NCBI GenBank assembly: GCA_034408685.1
Contig: JAWXCP010000008.1
Location: 1-19,142, forward strand
Length of the DNA: 19,142 bases
Direction of reading: 5' to 3'
DNA from: JANXVY01 sp034408685
GTDB taxonomy: Bacteria > Pseudomonadota > Alphaproteobacteria > Rhizobiales > Hyphomicrobiaceae
Numbering within the stretch: position 1 is the first letter of the stretch; each line of letters starts with the position of its first letter. The notes under the pieces were generated by a model, which ran no database searches, was not told the origin of the DNA, and saw only the letters and a list, made by a program, of their open reading frames with translations. Below, one piece after another: positions 7,786-15,810 of this stretch. The position numbers and the translations under genes are program-made.

Positions 7786-10071
7786 ATGGACGAGACCGCA
7801 TTGAAGGTTGCCGCGCTCGAGTTCCACCGCCATCCCAAGCCTGGTAAAATCGAGATCGCGCTCACCAAGGAGCTGACCAACCAGCACGACCTGTCGTTGG
7901 CCTACTCTCCCGGTGTTGCCTACGCGTGCCTCGAGATCGTGCGCGATCCGAGCGAAGCCGCCAACCTGACATCGCGGGCAAACCTCGTCGGTATCGTCAC
8001 CAACGGGACTGCCGTACTCGGCCTTGGTAACATCGGCCCGCTTGCGGCCAAGCCGGTGATGGAAGGCAAGTCCGGACTGTTTAAGAAGTTCTCCGGCATC
8101 GACGCCTTCGACATCGAACTTGACGCCCGCGACCCGGATATTCTGGTCGAGATCATTGCAGCACTCGAGCCGACATTTGGCGGCATCAACCTTGAGGATA
8201 TCAAGGCGCCGGAATGCTTCTACGTCGAGCGAAAATTGCGCGAGCGGATGAAGATCCCCGTGTTTCACGACGACCAGCACGGCACGGCCATCATCGTCGC
8301 TGCGGCAATCCTCAACGCGCTCAAAGTTGTCGGCAAGCGCCTCGACGAGGTCAAGCTCGCGGGCTCAGGCGCTGGAGCTGCCGCTCTGTCGTGCCTCAAC
8401 CTGCTGGTCAGCCTCGGCCTCCGGCGCGAAAACATCACGATCTCCGACATCGCTGGCGTCGTATATGAAGGCCGGACCGAGTTGATGGACGACGAGAAGG
8501 CGGTGTTCGCCCGTCCAACGTCGGCCCGCACGCTCTCCGAAATCATGGTCGGCGCCGACATCTTCCTCGGATTGTCGGCGGGCGGCGTGGTCAAGCCCGA
8601 GATGGTCGCTGGTATGGCGGCCCGGCCGATCGTGATGGCGCTGGCCAATCCCGAACCGGAAATCCGCCCCGAACTGGTCAAGCAGGTGCGTCCAGATGCG
8701 ATCATCTGCACCGGGCGGTCTGACTATCCCAACCAAGTCAACAATGCGCTTTGCTTTCCCTACATTTTCCGGGGCGCGCTCGACGTCGGCGCGACGACGA
8801 TCAACGAGGCGATGAAGGTCGCCGCCGTCAAGGCCATCGCCGAACTTGCCCAAGCTGAAGCGTCGGATGTGGTTGCCGCCGCCTATGGTGCCGGCGAGCA
8901 TTTGAATTTCGGGCCGGATTATCTGATCCCGAAGCCGGTCGACCCAAGGCTAATCGAGCGAATTGCACCAGCGGTCGCTAGGGCTGCCTTCGATAGTGGG
9001 GTCGCAACCCGGCCGATCACCGACTTCGACGCCTACCGGGCCAAAGTTTCGCGCATCGTCTACCATTCTGGGACAACGATGGCGCCGGTGTTCGTTGCCG
9101 CCAAGCGGGCGCCCCAACGCGTCATGCTGGCCGAGGGCGAGGACGAGCGCGTGCTCCGCGCGGCGCAAATCGCGGTTAACGAAGCGATCGCGTTTCCATT
9201 GCTGTCGGGCCGCCGCGATGTGATCACGGCCGCTATCGCCGACCTAGGACTGCGGCTGGTCCCAGGGCAGACCTGCGAGATCGTCGACCCAGAGACCGAC
9301 GAGATCACCCCGCAGCTGGCCAACGATTATTTCGAACTGATGAAGCGCCAGGGGGTGACGCAGGCCATCGCGTCCAAATTCATGCGCACCCGCTCGACGC
9401 TGCACGGCGCGATGATGCTGCGGGCTGGCAAAATCGACGCCATGCTGGTTGGGACGCGGGGCACGTTCGCCGAACATCTCGATTTCGTGGCGAGTGCCAT
9501 CGGCACCCGCGTCGGCGTTTCAACGTTTGCGGCGATGAACCTGCTGGTCCTGCCCGACCGCCAGATTTTCATTGCCGATACCTACGTCAATGAAGCACCG
9601 ACCGAGAGCCAGCTGGTCGAGATCACATTGCTGGCAGCAGAACAGGTTCGCCGGTTCGGCCAGACGCCGCGCGTTGCGCTGCTGTCCCATTCGAGCTTCG
9701 GCAGTTCGAAATCCTGGCAGGCGCGGACCATGGCGGGCGCCGTCGTGCGGCTGCGCGAGGTCGCGCCCGGCCTCGTTGTCGATGGCGAAATGCGCGGCGA
9801 TGCGGCGCTCAACGAGAACATTCGCGATCGTGCGCTGCCGGGCTCAAGCCTCGATGGGGAAGCCAACCTCTTGATCATGCCCGGCGTCGACGCCGCCAAC
9901 ATCGCGTTTTCTCTGCTGAAAGAGACCGCTGGCAAAGGCATCACGGTTGGCCCGATGCTACTCGGCGCGGCGCGCGCGGTTCACATCCTGGAGCCGACGG
10001 CCAGCGTCCGGCGGATCGTCAACATGATCGCGCTGGCGAGCGTCGACGCGGCGGGCGAAGTAGCAACGTAG
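7786..10071 (+). CDS. maeB: NADP-dependent malic enzyme with C-terminal phosphotransacetylase-like domain
   Basis: Oxidative decarboxylation of malate to pyruvate with NADP+ reduction; cytoplasmic. It has 761 residues, the usual size of the fused bacterial enzyme. The N-terminal malic domain (about 15-150) has AYSPGVA with the catalytic Tyr40 and PVMEGK with Lys95. The divalent-metal and substrate region HDDQHGTA lies near 165, and the dinucleotide-binding GSGAGA at 193-198. Residues about 430-755 resemble phosphate acetyltransferase; in this family that part is regulatory (acetyl-CoA sensing), not a working transferase. The start is the ATG at 7786 because of the GAGGG at 7771-7775; the ATG at 7753 overlaps the hairpin and adds residues that do not look conserved. 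Sitting at the end of the PDH operon, it feeds pyruvate to the complex. Confidence 0.94.
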   Translation: MDETALKVAALEFHRHPKPGKIEIALTKELTNQHDLSLAYSPGVAYACLEIVRDPSEAANLTSRANLVGIVTNGTAVLGLGNIGPLAAKPVMEGKSGLFKKFSGIDAFDIELDARDPDILVEIIAALEPTFGGINLEDIKAPECFYVERKLRERMKIPVFHDDQHGTAIIVAAAILNALKVVGKRLDEVKLAGSGAGAAALSCLNLLVSLGLRRENITISDIAGVVYEGRTELMDDEKAVFARPTSARTLSEIMVGADIFLGLSAGGVVKPEMVAGMAARPIVMALANPEPEIRPELVKQVRPDAIICTGRSDYPNQVNNALCFPYIFRGALDVGATTINEAMKVAAVKAIAELAQAEASDVVAAAYGAGEHLNFGPDYLIPKPVDPRLIERIAPAVARAAFDSGVATRPITDFDAYRAKVSRIVYHSGTTMAPVFVAAKRAPQRVMLAEGEDERVLRAAQIAVNEAIAFPLLSGRRDVITAAIADLGLRLVPGQTCEIVDPETDEITPQLANDYFELMKRQGVTQAIASKFMRTRSTLHGAMMLRAGKIDAMLVGTRGTFAEHLDFVASAIGTRVGVSTFAAMNLLVLPDRQIFIADTYVNEAPTESQLVEITLLAAEQVRRFGQTPRVALLSHSSFGSSKSWQARTMAGAVVRLREVAPGLVVDGEMRGDAALNENIRDRALPGSSLDGEANLLIMPGVDAANIAFSLLKETAGKGITVGPMLLGAARAVHILEPTASVRRIVNMIALASVDAAGEVAT

Positions 10072-10106
10072 GGATTTCGGTCAAGCTATGCCCCCTTAGG
10101 TGTAAC

Positions 10107-10142
10107 CCAAGTATTGACACCCTTGGTCATATCCTCCATTTT
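10107..10142 (+). promoter_or_regulatory. Candidate higBA promoter and operator
   Basis: A perfect -35 hexamer TTGACA (10114-10119) is followed after 17 nt by the weak -10 CATTTT (10137-10142). The inverted repeat CCAAG (10107-10111) / CTTGG (10122-10126) flanks the -35 box, a plausible site for autorepression by HigA. The first base of higB is 25 bp downstream. This is inference from position and similarity to consensus. Confidence 0.35.
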
Positions 10143-10166
10143 GGTTGAGCAGTGAATTGATCGTGG

Positions 10167-10448
10167 ATGATCGAGAGCTTCCGAAGTAAGGCGCTTGAAC
10201 GCTTCTGGTGGAAAGACGAACCGCGGCGGGTCGCCCCGCATCATGTCAAACGCCTCACACTGGTGCTCAGCCTTCTCGATGCCGCTAACGAGCCGGCTGG
10301 TATGGACATTCCGGGTCTGGCATTCCATCCGCTTGAGGGCGATCAGGCGGGCCGATATGCCGTCAGGGTCGATGGGAATTGGCGCGTGACATTTAGATGG
10401 TCGCTCGAAGGCAATGCGGCAGCAGTTGATTACGAGGACTATCACTGA
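10167..10448 (+). CDS. higB: HigB-type toxin (RelE superfamily mRNA interferase)
   Basis: A 93-residue basic protein. The opening MIESFRSK, the central pattern LLDAANEPAGMDIPGLAFHPL, and the ending GRYAVRVDGNWRVTFRW...DYEDYH are typical of the HigB/plasmid-maintenance killer family, which cleaves ribosome-bound mRNA. The length matches the family. It is followed 2 bp later by an antitoxin of the HigA family, in the toxin-first order that distinguishes higBA from most toxin-antitoxin pairs. No strong Shine-Dalgarno is seen before the ATG. The whole reading frame is intact, so the toxin is probably functional. Base composition is more AT-rich than the PDH operon, which fits horizontal gain. Confidence 0.93.
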   Translation: MIESFRSKALERFWWKDEPRRVAPHHVKRLTLVLSLLDAANEPAGMDIPGLAFHPLEGDQAGRYAVRVDGNWRVTFRWSLEGNAAAVDYEDYH

Positions 10449-10450
10449 AC

Positions 10451-10771
10451 ATGAGACAAGCGCCAACAGGCCCGTCACTGCGGCATCGGAATATCGCACC
10501 GTCCCACCCCGGAGAATTAATCGCGATGGGGCTCGAAGAGCAGGGCATTACGCGCACCGCGTTGGCTAGAGAACTCGGGATCAGTCGCAATACGCTCTAC
10601 AAGCTGCTCGAAGGGCGCCAAGGGGTGACCGCAGAAATGGCGGTTCGGCTCGAAGCCGTTTGGGGTAGCACCGCTCAGACTTGGCTCAGGTTGCAAGCCG
10701 ACCACGATCTATGGGACGCGCGCCGGTCGGTTGATGTGACACGCCTCAAACGTTTCCACGTGGCCGCCTGA
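10451..10771 (+). CDS. higA: HigA-type antitoxin, helix-turn-helix DNA-binding protein
   Basis: A 106-residue protein that would neutralise HigB and repress the operon. After a short N-terminal arm, the family signature APSHPGELIAMGLEEQGIT (about residues 16-35) leads into an XRE-type helix-turn-helix, ALARELGISRNTLYKLLEGRQGVTAEMAVRLEAVWG (about 37-72), then SAQ-like TAQTWLRLQADHDLW. The start codon lies 2 bp after the higB stop, so translation is likely coupled. It is convergent with the patatin-like gene, whose stop is 37 bp away. Confidence 0.94.
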   Translation: MRQAPTGPSLRHRNIAPSHPGELIAMGLEEQGITRTALARELGISRNTLYKLLEGRQGVTAEMAVRLEAVWGSTAQTWLRLQADHDLWDARRSVDVTRLKRFHVAA

Positions 10772-10808
10772 AACCGTCGGGTTCGCAAGGCATCGAAGGC
10801 CGAGTTGT

Positions 10809-12068
10809 TTACTGAACCCTGGCGGTCGCCGGTTTGGGCGACGCACCACCACCCGGCGGTGGCTGTGCGACCGCCGTATCGGGCGGCACCTTGAGCCACG
10901 GTCCACCTGACTGGCCGATCCGGCGACCGACGTTGAACAGCGCGCGTTGGTACTCGGGATCGAACACCTGTTTGGGCCTTAACTCGAAATCGTTGGGCAC
11001 CATCAGCATGTTGAAGCCAACCTCGGCGTCGAGCGACATGCGGTAAATCCGGTAGAGGTCGCCCTTGTTTTGGCTGGTCAGCAGCGTGGATATGGACGAG
11101 GCGGCAATCGGGATCGTCTGCTCCTTCACCGGCTCATAGTGGGCGGTCAGCTTGCCGTTCTGGATGATGTAGAGCGTTCGGTTCGGGGCACGACCGTAGA
11201 ACTGGTCGAACATTCGGTAGGGGACGTTGAGAGGCGCGACGTAGACCTGCCGCGTGACGCCGCCATCGACGTGAAGTTCGTCATATTGCTGGCCGTCAAC
11301 CGTGACTTTGATATTGACCGGTGGGAACAGCCCGGGGATCGACGCCGAGGCGAGTATCACATCGCGGAAGAGTTCCACCGCCTGCTGGTTACCAGCGAGC
11401 GCGATCTCGCCCATGTTCCACACCACTGGTCGGCGGGCGTCCAAGTTGGTCGTCCCGATCGATAGGATTCGACCACGGCGATACTGGGCGGCTACTTTTC
11501 GCAGGAAGGCTGCGTCGATGTATTTGGAAATGAGTTCGCGCAACGGCGCGGTGTCAGCCAAGGCCGCCCCGCCCAGCAAGCCGGGCAGGAACTGCGCCGT
11601 TACCAGTTGGCGCGTCTCGTAGCGGGTCCAGACTTCCTCGAGTTGCCGGTCATAGTCAGGCCCTAGAAACGCGAACGGCGCGATAATGGCGCCCGCGCTG
11701 ACGCCGGTGACCAACTCAAATTCTGGCCGGTCTCCGCGTGCCGTCCAGCCGGTCAAAACGCCAGCGCCGAACGCGCCATCGGGTCCGCCGCCCGACAACG
11801 CTAGGATTTCGATCTGTTTGCGTCCGCCGACGACCGGCGCATCACGGGCCAGCTGCGGCATATTGGGCAGATGCTTTTTCAGCTCGGCGCGAATGTCGGT
11901 CGGGGTCTCGTCGCCCCACGTCCGGCCGCCTTTGATCCGGTGGACCTGGGGAAGGCTGTCGACAAATCCTGCTGGCACCGGGTTGCGCTCCATCGTGGCC
12001 GCGCAGCCGCCGATCACGACGGCGGACAGTACCATCGCGGTGCTCATCCCCTTGGCATTCATCACCAT
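10809..12068 (-). CDS. Patatin-like phospholipase, predicted lipoprotein
   Basis: A predicted lipid acyl hydrolase with a Ser-Asp dyad, 419 residues. Residues 1-21 form a signal sequence ending in the lipobox IGG-Cys22, so the mature protein should be lipid-anchored in the cell envelope. The patatin fold starts near residue 86 with the oxyanion loop SGGGPDGAFGAG (92-103). The nucleophile is Ser124 in GVSAG, and the catalytic acid is Asp268 in the DGG motif. The C-terminus is a Pro/Gly tail. I chose the ATG at 12068; the ATG at 12062 is equally possible, and an upstream ATG at 12128 would put an Arg-rich arm before the signal peptide. The substrate is unknown. It is divergent from the YqcI/YcgG gene and has no operon partner. 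Confidence 0.87.
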   Translation of the reverse strand: MVMNAKGMSTAMVLSAVVIGGCAATMERNPVPAGFVDSLPQVHRIKGGRTWGDETPTDIRAELKKHLPNMPQLARDAPVVGGRKQIEILALSGGGPDGAFGAGVLTGWTARGDRPEFELVTGVSAGAIIAPFAFLGPDYDRQLEEVWTRYETRQLVTAQFLPGLLGGAALADTAPLRELISKYIDAAFLRKVAAQYRRGRILSIGTTNLDARRPVVWNMGEIALAGNQQAVELFRDVILASASIPGLFPPVNIKVTVDGQQYDELHVDGGVTRQVYVAPLNVPYRMFDQFYGRAPNRTLYIIQNGKLTAHYEPVKEQTIPIAASSISTLLTSQNKGDLYRIYRMSLDAEVGFNMLMVPNDFELRPKQVFDPEYQRALFNVGRRIGQSGGPWLKVPPDTAVAQPPPGGGASPKPATARVQ

Positions 12069-12184
12069 GTCGCGTCTGAGCTCCAACACCAGCCGCGAGT
12101 GGGTACGCTTTTCCCTGGCCCTTATCAAGCTTCAGCCCGCCACTCGAGCTACCGCATCATCGCCCGGACCGGCACGGGTCGGAC
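12069..12184. promoter_or_regulatory. Divergent promoter region, patatin gene / YqcI-DUF1989-SemiSWEET operon
   Basis: 116 bp between two divergent starts. It must hold both promoters, but I see no close match to a consensus -35/-10 pair and no convincing operator dyad. A GGAG on the minus strand about 12 nt before the 12068 start is a weak ribosome-binding site. Confidence 0.3.
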
Positions 12185-12934
12185 ATGGAACAAACCCGCA
12201 TCGCAATCGCTTTTACGTTGGGGAATTGTAGCCGAGCAACGAAAAAGCGAGTTCTGAGTTTGACCTCAAACCACCCACTCACGGATGCCTTCCGCCACAA
12301 GATTATCAATCCGAAATTTCCCTGCCTCGGCGCCAAGTCCGCCCTCACGCGCAAACGGATGGATATCCACGTTGCTTGCGATATCACATCGGGCCAGAAT
12401 GACGCGGCTTTATACTCGAAGCTTGCGCTTTTTACGAAACGATACCGGAACAATCCAAAGCCATTTCAGACCTTTGTGATCATATTTGAAGGGCCTCGCA
12501 CGCTGTGCGAAAAGGCATTTGAGCAAGCACTTTGGAATCGCATTCAGTCGCTCTCAAACGGAGACGCTTCTGCTGGGCACCCGCGCGACCCGAGCGTCAG
12601 CGCCGACCCGAGCAACTCTCACTTCTCGCTGAGTTTTGGTGGCGAGGCATTTTTTGCAGTCGGGCTTCATCCACGATCATCACGGCCAGCCCGGCGATTT
12701 GCAACACCGGTGATCGTGTTCAACCTTCACGCACAATTCCAACAGCTGCGCCACCTCGGGCAATATGAAAAGCTCCGGTCAGCAATTCTCTCCCGGGACT
12801 TGCTGTTTTCAGGCTCGGAGAATCCGATGCTGTCCCGTCATGGGGAGAAGTCGGAAGCGCGGCAGTATAGCGGACGCCGCGTCGCCGAAGACTGGGTGTG
12901 TCCGTACCGCTCGCGGCGGAAGGCTTCATCGTGA
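12185..12934 (+). CDS. YqcI/YcgG family protein, GntA-like heme-dependent N-hydroxylase candidate
   Basis: 249 residues. I recognise the YqcI/YcgG family by FPCLGAKSAL (45-54), the central FEGP...FEQALWNRIQSL (102-123), GHPRDP...DPSNSHFSLSFGGEAFFAVGLHP (131-163), SRPARRFATPVIVFNLHAQF (166-185), and the C-terminal NPMLSRHGEKSEARQYSGR...CPY block (213-241). GntA of guanitoxin biosynthesis, a heme-dependent N-hydroxylase acting on a guanidine-containing intermediate, belongs to this family. Whether this member does the same chemistry is inference. The ATG at 12185 is the only ATG before the conserved region; the first 27 residues look unconserved, so a later TTG start near 12257 is possible. The stop overlaps the GTG start of the next gene. 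GC is about 52% in the first part, lower than the PDH operon. Confidence 0.8.
   Translation: MEQTRIAIAFTLGNCSRATKKRVLSLTSNHPLTDAFRHKIINPKFPCLGAKSALTRKRMDIHVACDITSGQNDAALYSKLALFTKRYRNNPKPFQTFVIIFEGPRTLCEKAFEQALWNRIQSLSNGDASAGHPRDPSVSADPSNSHFSLSFGGEAFFAVGLHPRSSRPARRFATPVIVFNLHAQFQQLRHLGQYEKLRSAILSRDLLFSGSENPMLSRHGEKSEARQYSGRRVAEDWVCPYRSRRKASS
12918..12934 (+). promoter_or_regulatory. Shine-Dalgarno and GTGA start/stop overlap deciding the DUF1989 start
   Basis: GGAAGG (12918-12923) lies 7 nt before GTG at 12931-12933, which overlaps the TGA stop (12932-12934) of the upstream gene as GTGA. This favours translational coupling and the GTG at 12931 over the earlier in-frame GTG at 12898. Confidence 0.7.
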
Positions 12935-13521
12935 TCGCCATTCCCCCATCATCAGGTACGGCATTCGTGCTGCGCGCGCGGCAGACGTTGACCGTCGTCG
13001 ATCCCTGTGGCGAGCAAGTCGCCGACCTCGTCGCATTCAGCCTGGACGACATCCGGGAGGTTGTGTCATCTGGCCGCACGTTCGATTATGCCAGCAAAAC
13101 GCGACTAACGACCGGTGACATCATTTATTCGAACCGCTCGAACCAGATGCTGACTATCGCTTCAGACACGGTTGGCACACACGATTTCATGCTCACGCCG
13201 TGCTCGGCCGATACCTTTCGCATTCTCTACCCGCCTGGAAACGCACCCCAACGCGGCTGTTTCGAAAATCTGGCAGAAGCGCTCGCTCCATACGGTGTCA
13301 CCCCCGATAATATCCCGGTGGCGTTCAATATTTTCATGAACGTCAAAATCGACGATGCCGGGGCCATTACTGTCTGTGCGCCAATCAGCCGGGCCGGCGA
13401 CCGGATCACGCTGGTTGCTGGAATGGATCTGATCATCGGTCTCACTGCGTGTTCTGCGCCGATGTCGAACAACAATCGTTTGAAACTGATCCAGTACATG
13501 ATCTCACCAGAAAATATCTGA
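12931..13521 (+). CDS. DUF1989 / urea carboxylase-associated family protein
   Basis: 196 residues, the normal size of the family. The opening IPPSSGTAFVLRARQTLTVVDP (3-25) and GEQVADLVAF (27-36) are the family hallmark. Conserved-looking Cys and His residues (His84, Cys91 in TPCSADTFR, Cys110 in RGCFENL, Cys174 in LTACSAP) suggest a metal site. Members are found beside urea or guanidine carboxylase and amino-acid genes, and their exact reaction is not settled to my knowledge. Here there is no urea carboxylase nearby; the partner is a GntA-like protein. Start as argued for the ribosome-binding site at 12918. Translation is coupled to the upstream gene, and the next gene starts 2 bp after the stop. 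Confidence 0.88.
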   Translation: MIAIPPSSGTAFVLRARQTLTVVDPCGEQVADLVAFSLDDIREVVSSGRTFDYASKTRLTTGDIIYSNRSNQMLTIASDTVGTHDFMLTPCSADTFRILYPPGNAPQRGCFENLAEALAPYGVTPDNIPVAFNIFMNVKIDDAGAITVCAPISRAGDRITLVAGMDLIIGLTACSAPMSNNNRLKLIQYMISPENI

Positions 13522-13523
13522 AC

Positions 13524-13814
13524 ATGGACTTTACATTCTGGATTGGAACATCGGCTGCCATCTGTTCGATCGTAAGCTTCGTTCCACAAGCTTGGAAAAT
13601 AATCAAAACACGCGACACAAGTGGCATTTCGCTCGCGATGTACAGCATTACCGTGACAGCGTTTGCCCTCTGGATCCTATACGGGGCGATGCTGGGACAA
13701 TGGCCCCTCATCGCCTCGAACCTCATTTGCCTCGTACTAGCCAGCTTCATCTTGGCGATGAAAGTGCTGCCACCAGACCAGAAGGAGGACGTTGCAAAGG
13801 CGCTCGATCCGTAA
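13524..13814 (+). CDS. SemiSWEET-type small transporter (PQ-loop / MtN3 family)
   Basis: 96 residues with three predicted membrane helices at about 5-24, 36-57 and 61-80, one triple-helix bundle that would dimerise to make the transport path. The PQ motif lies in SFVPQAWKIIKTRDTSGIS (residues 18-36), the family signature. Bacterial SemiSWEETs move small sugars in the cases studied; PQ-loop relatives carry amino acids, so the substrate here is open. The ATG at 13524 is 2 bp after the DUF1989 stop. The frame is open upstream to 13449, but that part lies inside the previous gene and is not transporter-like. It is convergent with the antiporter gene, whose stop is 16 bp away, and there is no evident terminator. 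Confidence 0.9.
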   Translation: MDFTFWIGTSAAICSIVSFVPQAWKIIKTRDTSGISLAMYSITVTAFALWILYGAMLGQWPLIASNLICLVLASFILAMKVLPPDQKEDVAKALDP

Positions 13815-13829
13815 AGCGGCGTCCCCGCA

Positions 13830-15281
13830 CTAATCGCCAAAGAACAACACCGTTATTAAGACGAAACACGGCAATAGAATTGCCATGGACCACGCCATAT
13901 AGCCAAAAAAGCTCGGCATTTTGATGCCCCGCTCCTCGGCGATCGCTTTGATCATGAAGTTGGGCGCGTTGCCGATGTAAGTGTTGGCGCCCATGAACAC
14001 GGCACCGGCAGAAATTGCCACCAGCGTTTGCGACAGCGGCCCCATCAAGGCTGCCGCATCGCCGCCTGCGAGATTGAAAAACACGAGATAGGTTGGCGCA
14101 TTGTCGAGGAAGCTCGACAGGATACCGGTCAACCAGAAATACATCACGTTGTCGGGCTTGCCGCTGGCGTCGGTGACAAGGTCAACCACGGGGCCAAGCG
14201 CGCCGGTTGATCCAGCTTTCAAAATTGCGATCGCTGGAATGATCGTCACGAAGATCCCTGCAAAAAGTTTTGCGACTTCGATGATCGGCCCCCAGCTGAA
14301 ACCATTGGCTTCGCGCGAGCCTGGGCGCGTCAATTTTAATGACGCCCACGCGATCCCCAGCAACGCGATGTCGCGGACGATGTTTTGTAGCTCGACCTTG
14401 ATGCCTGCGATGTCGAACGAGACGCCCGGCTTCCACACGCCGCTCATCAAGACCGCTACGACCACAGCGCCGAGTAGCGCGACGTTGACCCAGCCGTCGA
14501 TCCGGATGCGGCTATCGGGTGTCGGATCTGCAACCTGCGGGCGCGTGTCATCGATCGAATAACAATACCAATCGATCGCGTAAAACAACGTCAGCAGGAT
14601 CGCGACCAGGAGAAGCATCGGCATCAACAAGTTGACCGTTGGCCAGAAGAAATCGACGCCCTTCAAGAAGCCTAAGAACAATGGCGGATCGCCGAGCGGC
14701 GTCAGAGAACCGCCGATGTTGCCGACCAGGAAGATAAAAAACACGATCACGTGGACGTTATGACGGCGATTGTCGTTGGCGCGGATCAGCGGCCGGATGA
14801 GCAGCATCGAAGCGCCGGTGGTGCCAGCGACGCTGGCGAACGCGGTGCCGAGCGCGATGATGCCCGTGTTGAGTGCTGGGGAACCATGGAGGTTGCCTCT
14901 CACGACGACGCCGCCCGCGACCGTAAACAAGGTCAGCAGCAGGATTACGAACGGTACGTATTCAAGCAGCATGGCGTGCAAGACGTCATGCAGTGTGACC
15001 GCGAACCCATGAACGGCGATCGCTGGCACGATAAATGCGATAGCGCACGCTGCTGCGACTTTGCCGTAGTTGTGGTGCCAAAACTCGGCGGCCGCGACGG
15101 GCATGATTGCGATCGACAACAGCAGGATCGCGAACGGCAAAACCCAGATCAGTGTCAGCGACCGGCCGTCGAGACCTGCTTCGGCGGCATGCGCGCTGGT
15201 GACAAGCAGGCACGTGCAGGCCGTCACCGCAAAACAACGGCACAGGATCGCGCCAAGCTTCCGCATCATGTCCGTGAGCAT
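13830..15281 (-). CDS. Sodium:proton antiporter, NhaD / CitMHS-like
   Basis: 483 residues, inner membrane. Residues 1-33 look like a cleavable signal peptide (LLVTSAHA-AEA), then about 11-12 hydrophobic segments follow. The ion-transporter superfamily fold shows in its two repeated halves: GTTGASMLLIRPLIRAN...VGNIGGSLTPLGDPPLFLGFL in the first, and SSFLDNAPTYLVFFNLAGG...GANTYIGNAPNFMIKAIAEERG in the second. These are typical of NhaD-type antiporters, which exchange Na+ or Li+ for H+. The ATG at 15281 is preceded by a good AAGGAAA. An arsenite or dicarboxylate substrate is the alternative within the superfamily; the NAPN and GDPP motifs favour the antiporter. Confidence 0.88.
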   Translation of the reverse strand: MLTDMMRKLGAILCRCFAVTACTCLLVTSAHAAEAGLDGRSLTLIWVLPFAILLLSIAIMPVAAAEFWHHNYGKVAAACAIAFIVPAIAVHGFAVTLHDVLHAMLLEYVPFVILLLTLFTVAGGVVVRGNLHGSPALNTGIIALGTAFASVAGTTGASMLLIRPLIRANDNRRHNVHVIVFFIFLVGNIGGSLTPLGDPPLFLGFLKGVDFFWPTVNLLMPMLLLVAILLTLFYAIDWYCYSIDDTRPQVADPTPDSRIRIDGWVNVALLGAVVVAVLMSGVWKPGVSFDIAGIKVELQNIVRDIALLGIAWASLKLTRPGSREANGFSWGPIIEVAKLFAGIFVTIIPAIAILKAGSTGALGPVVDLVTDASGKPDNVMYFWLTGILSSFLDNAPTYLVFFNLAGGDAAALMGPLSQTLVAISAGAVFMGANTYIGNAPNFMIKAIAEERGIKMPSFFGYMAWSMAILLPCFVLITVLFFGD

Positions 15282-15810
15282 CGCTTTTCCTTAGTTTCGG
15301 CAGGGCCAGAGCTGCGACAAGAGCTGCGGCCAACGTGTATAGTACAGTTTTGTCACCGTCAGCGGCTCTGATAATCCCGCTTTTTGCCCGCTGCAGCCCA
15401 TCCTTTCGATCCGAATGCGGATGGCCGGTCCATTCCGACATCGACGCCTCATTTGAACTCGGCGCGGCCGAAAGACACGCAGAGTGCTGAGAGAGACAAT
15501 CGTTCGTTCAGAGTGCATTCATGCCGCATGCGCGAAATAGAGCGTCATAAGCTGAACTGGTGCCGTGCGCCAACTGGCTGACAATGCAACGATATTTCGA
15601 TGATTATCCGCACTTGGAAGCCTGAGTTCATGTCTGACTGCGCCATTTGGCGGACAACATGATGACGAATTCTGAATGCAATCAGTGAACTATCTGGGGT
15701 CCCACGGCCTATCATGTGGGGCTCTCGCGTTGGGGGCCATCGTAGGCGCGGCGTCACACGGCTCGTAATCAGAGCTTGCTGACCCTTGCGTCCGGAATTT
15801 GGAGACACAG
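15282..15810. other. Gene-free stretch between the antiporter and ribA
   Basis: About 530 bp with no reading frame that looks like a protein. It must hold the divergent promoters for the antiporter and ribA. Small dyads are visible: TGTA-TAG-TACA near 15338-15348, and CCCAC/GTGGG around a 10-nt loop near 15701-15720. I see no FMN riboswitch signature. GGAG (15801-15804) is the ribosome-binding site for ribA. An undetected small RNA or regulatory leader is possible but nothing supports it. Confidence 0.5.

Noticed and set aside
7294..8280. 328-residue minus-strand reading frame across lpd and maeB
   Set aside because: It is antisense to conserved parts of both enzymes and has no recognisable domain.
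12157..12453. 98-residue minus-strand reading frame antisense to the YqcI/YcgG gene
   Set aside because: It overlaps a recognisable conserved protein on the other strand and resembles no family.
15545..15808. 87-residue minus-strand reading frame in the gap before ribA
   Set aside because: No signature, no Shine-Dalgarno, and a composition like random antisense of non-coding DNA.
15282..15810. FMN riboswitch before ribA
   Set aside because: I could not find the conserved RFN-type sequence blocks in this leader.
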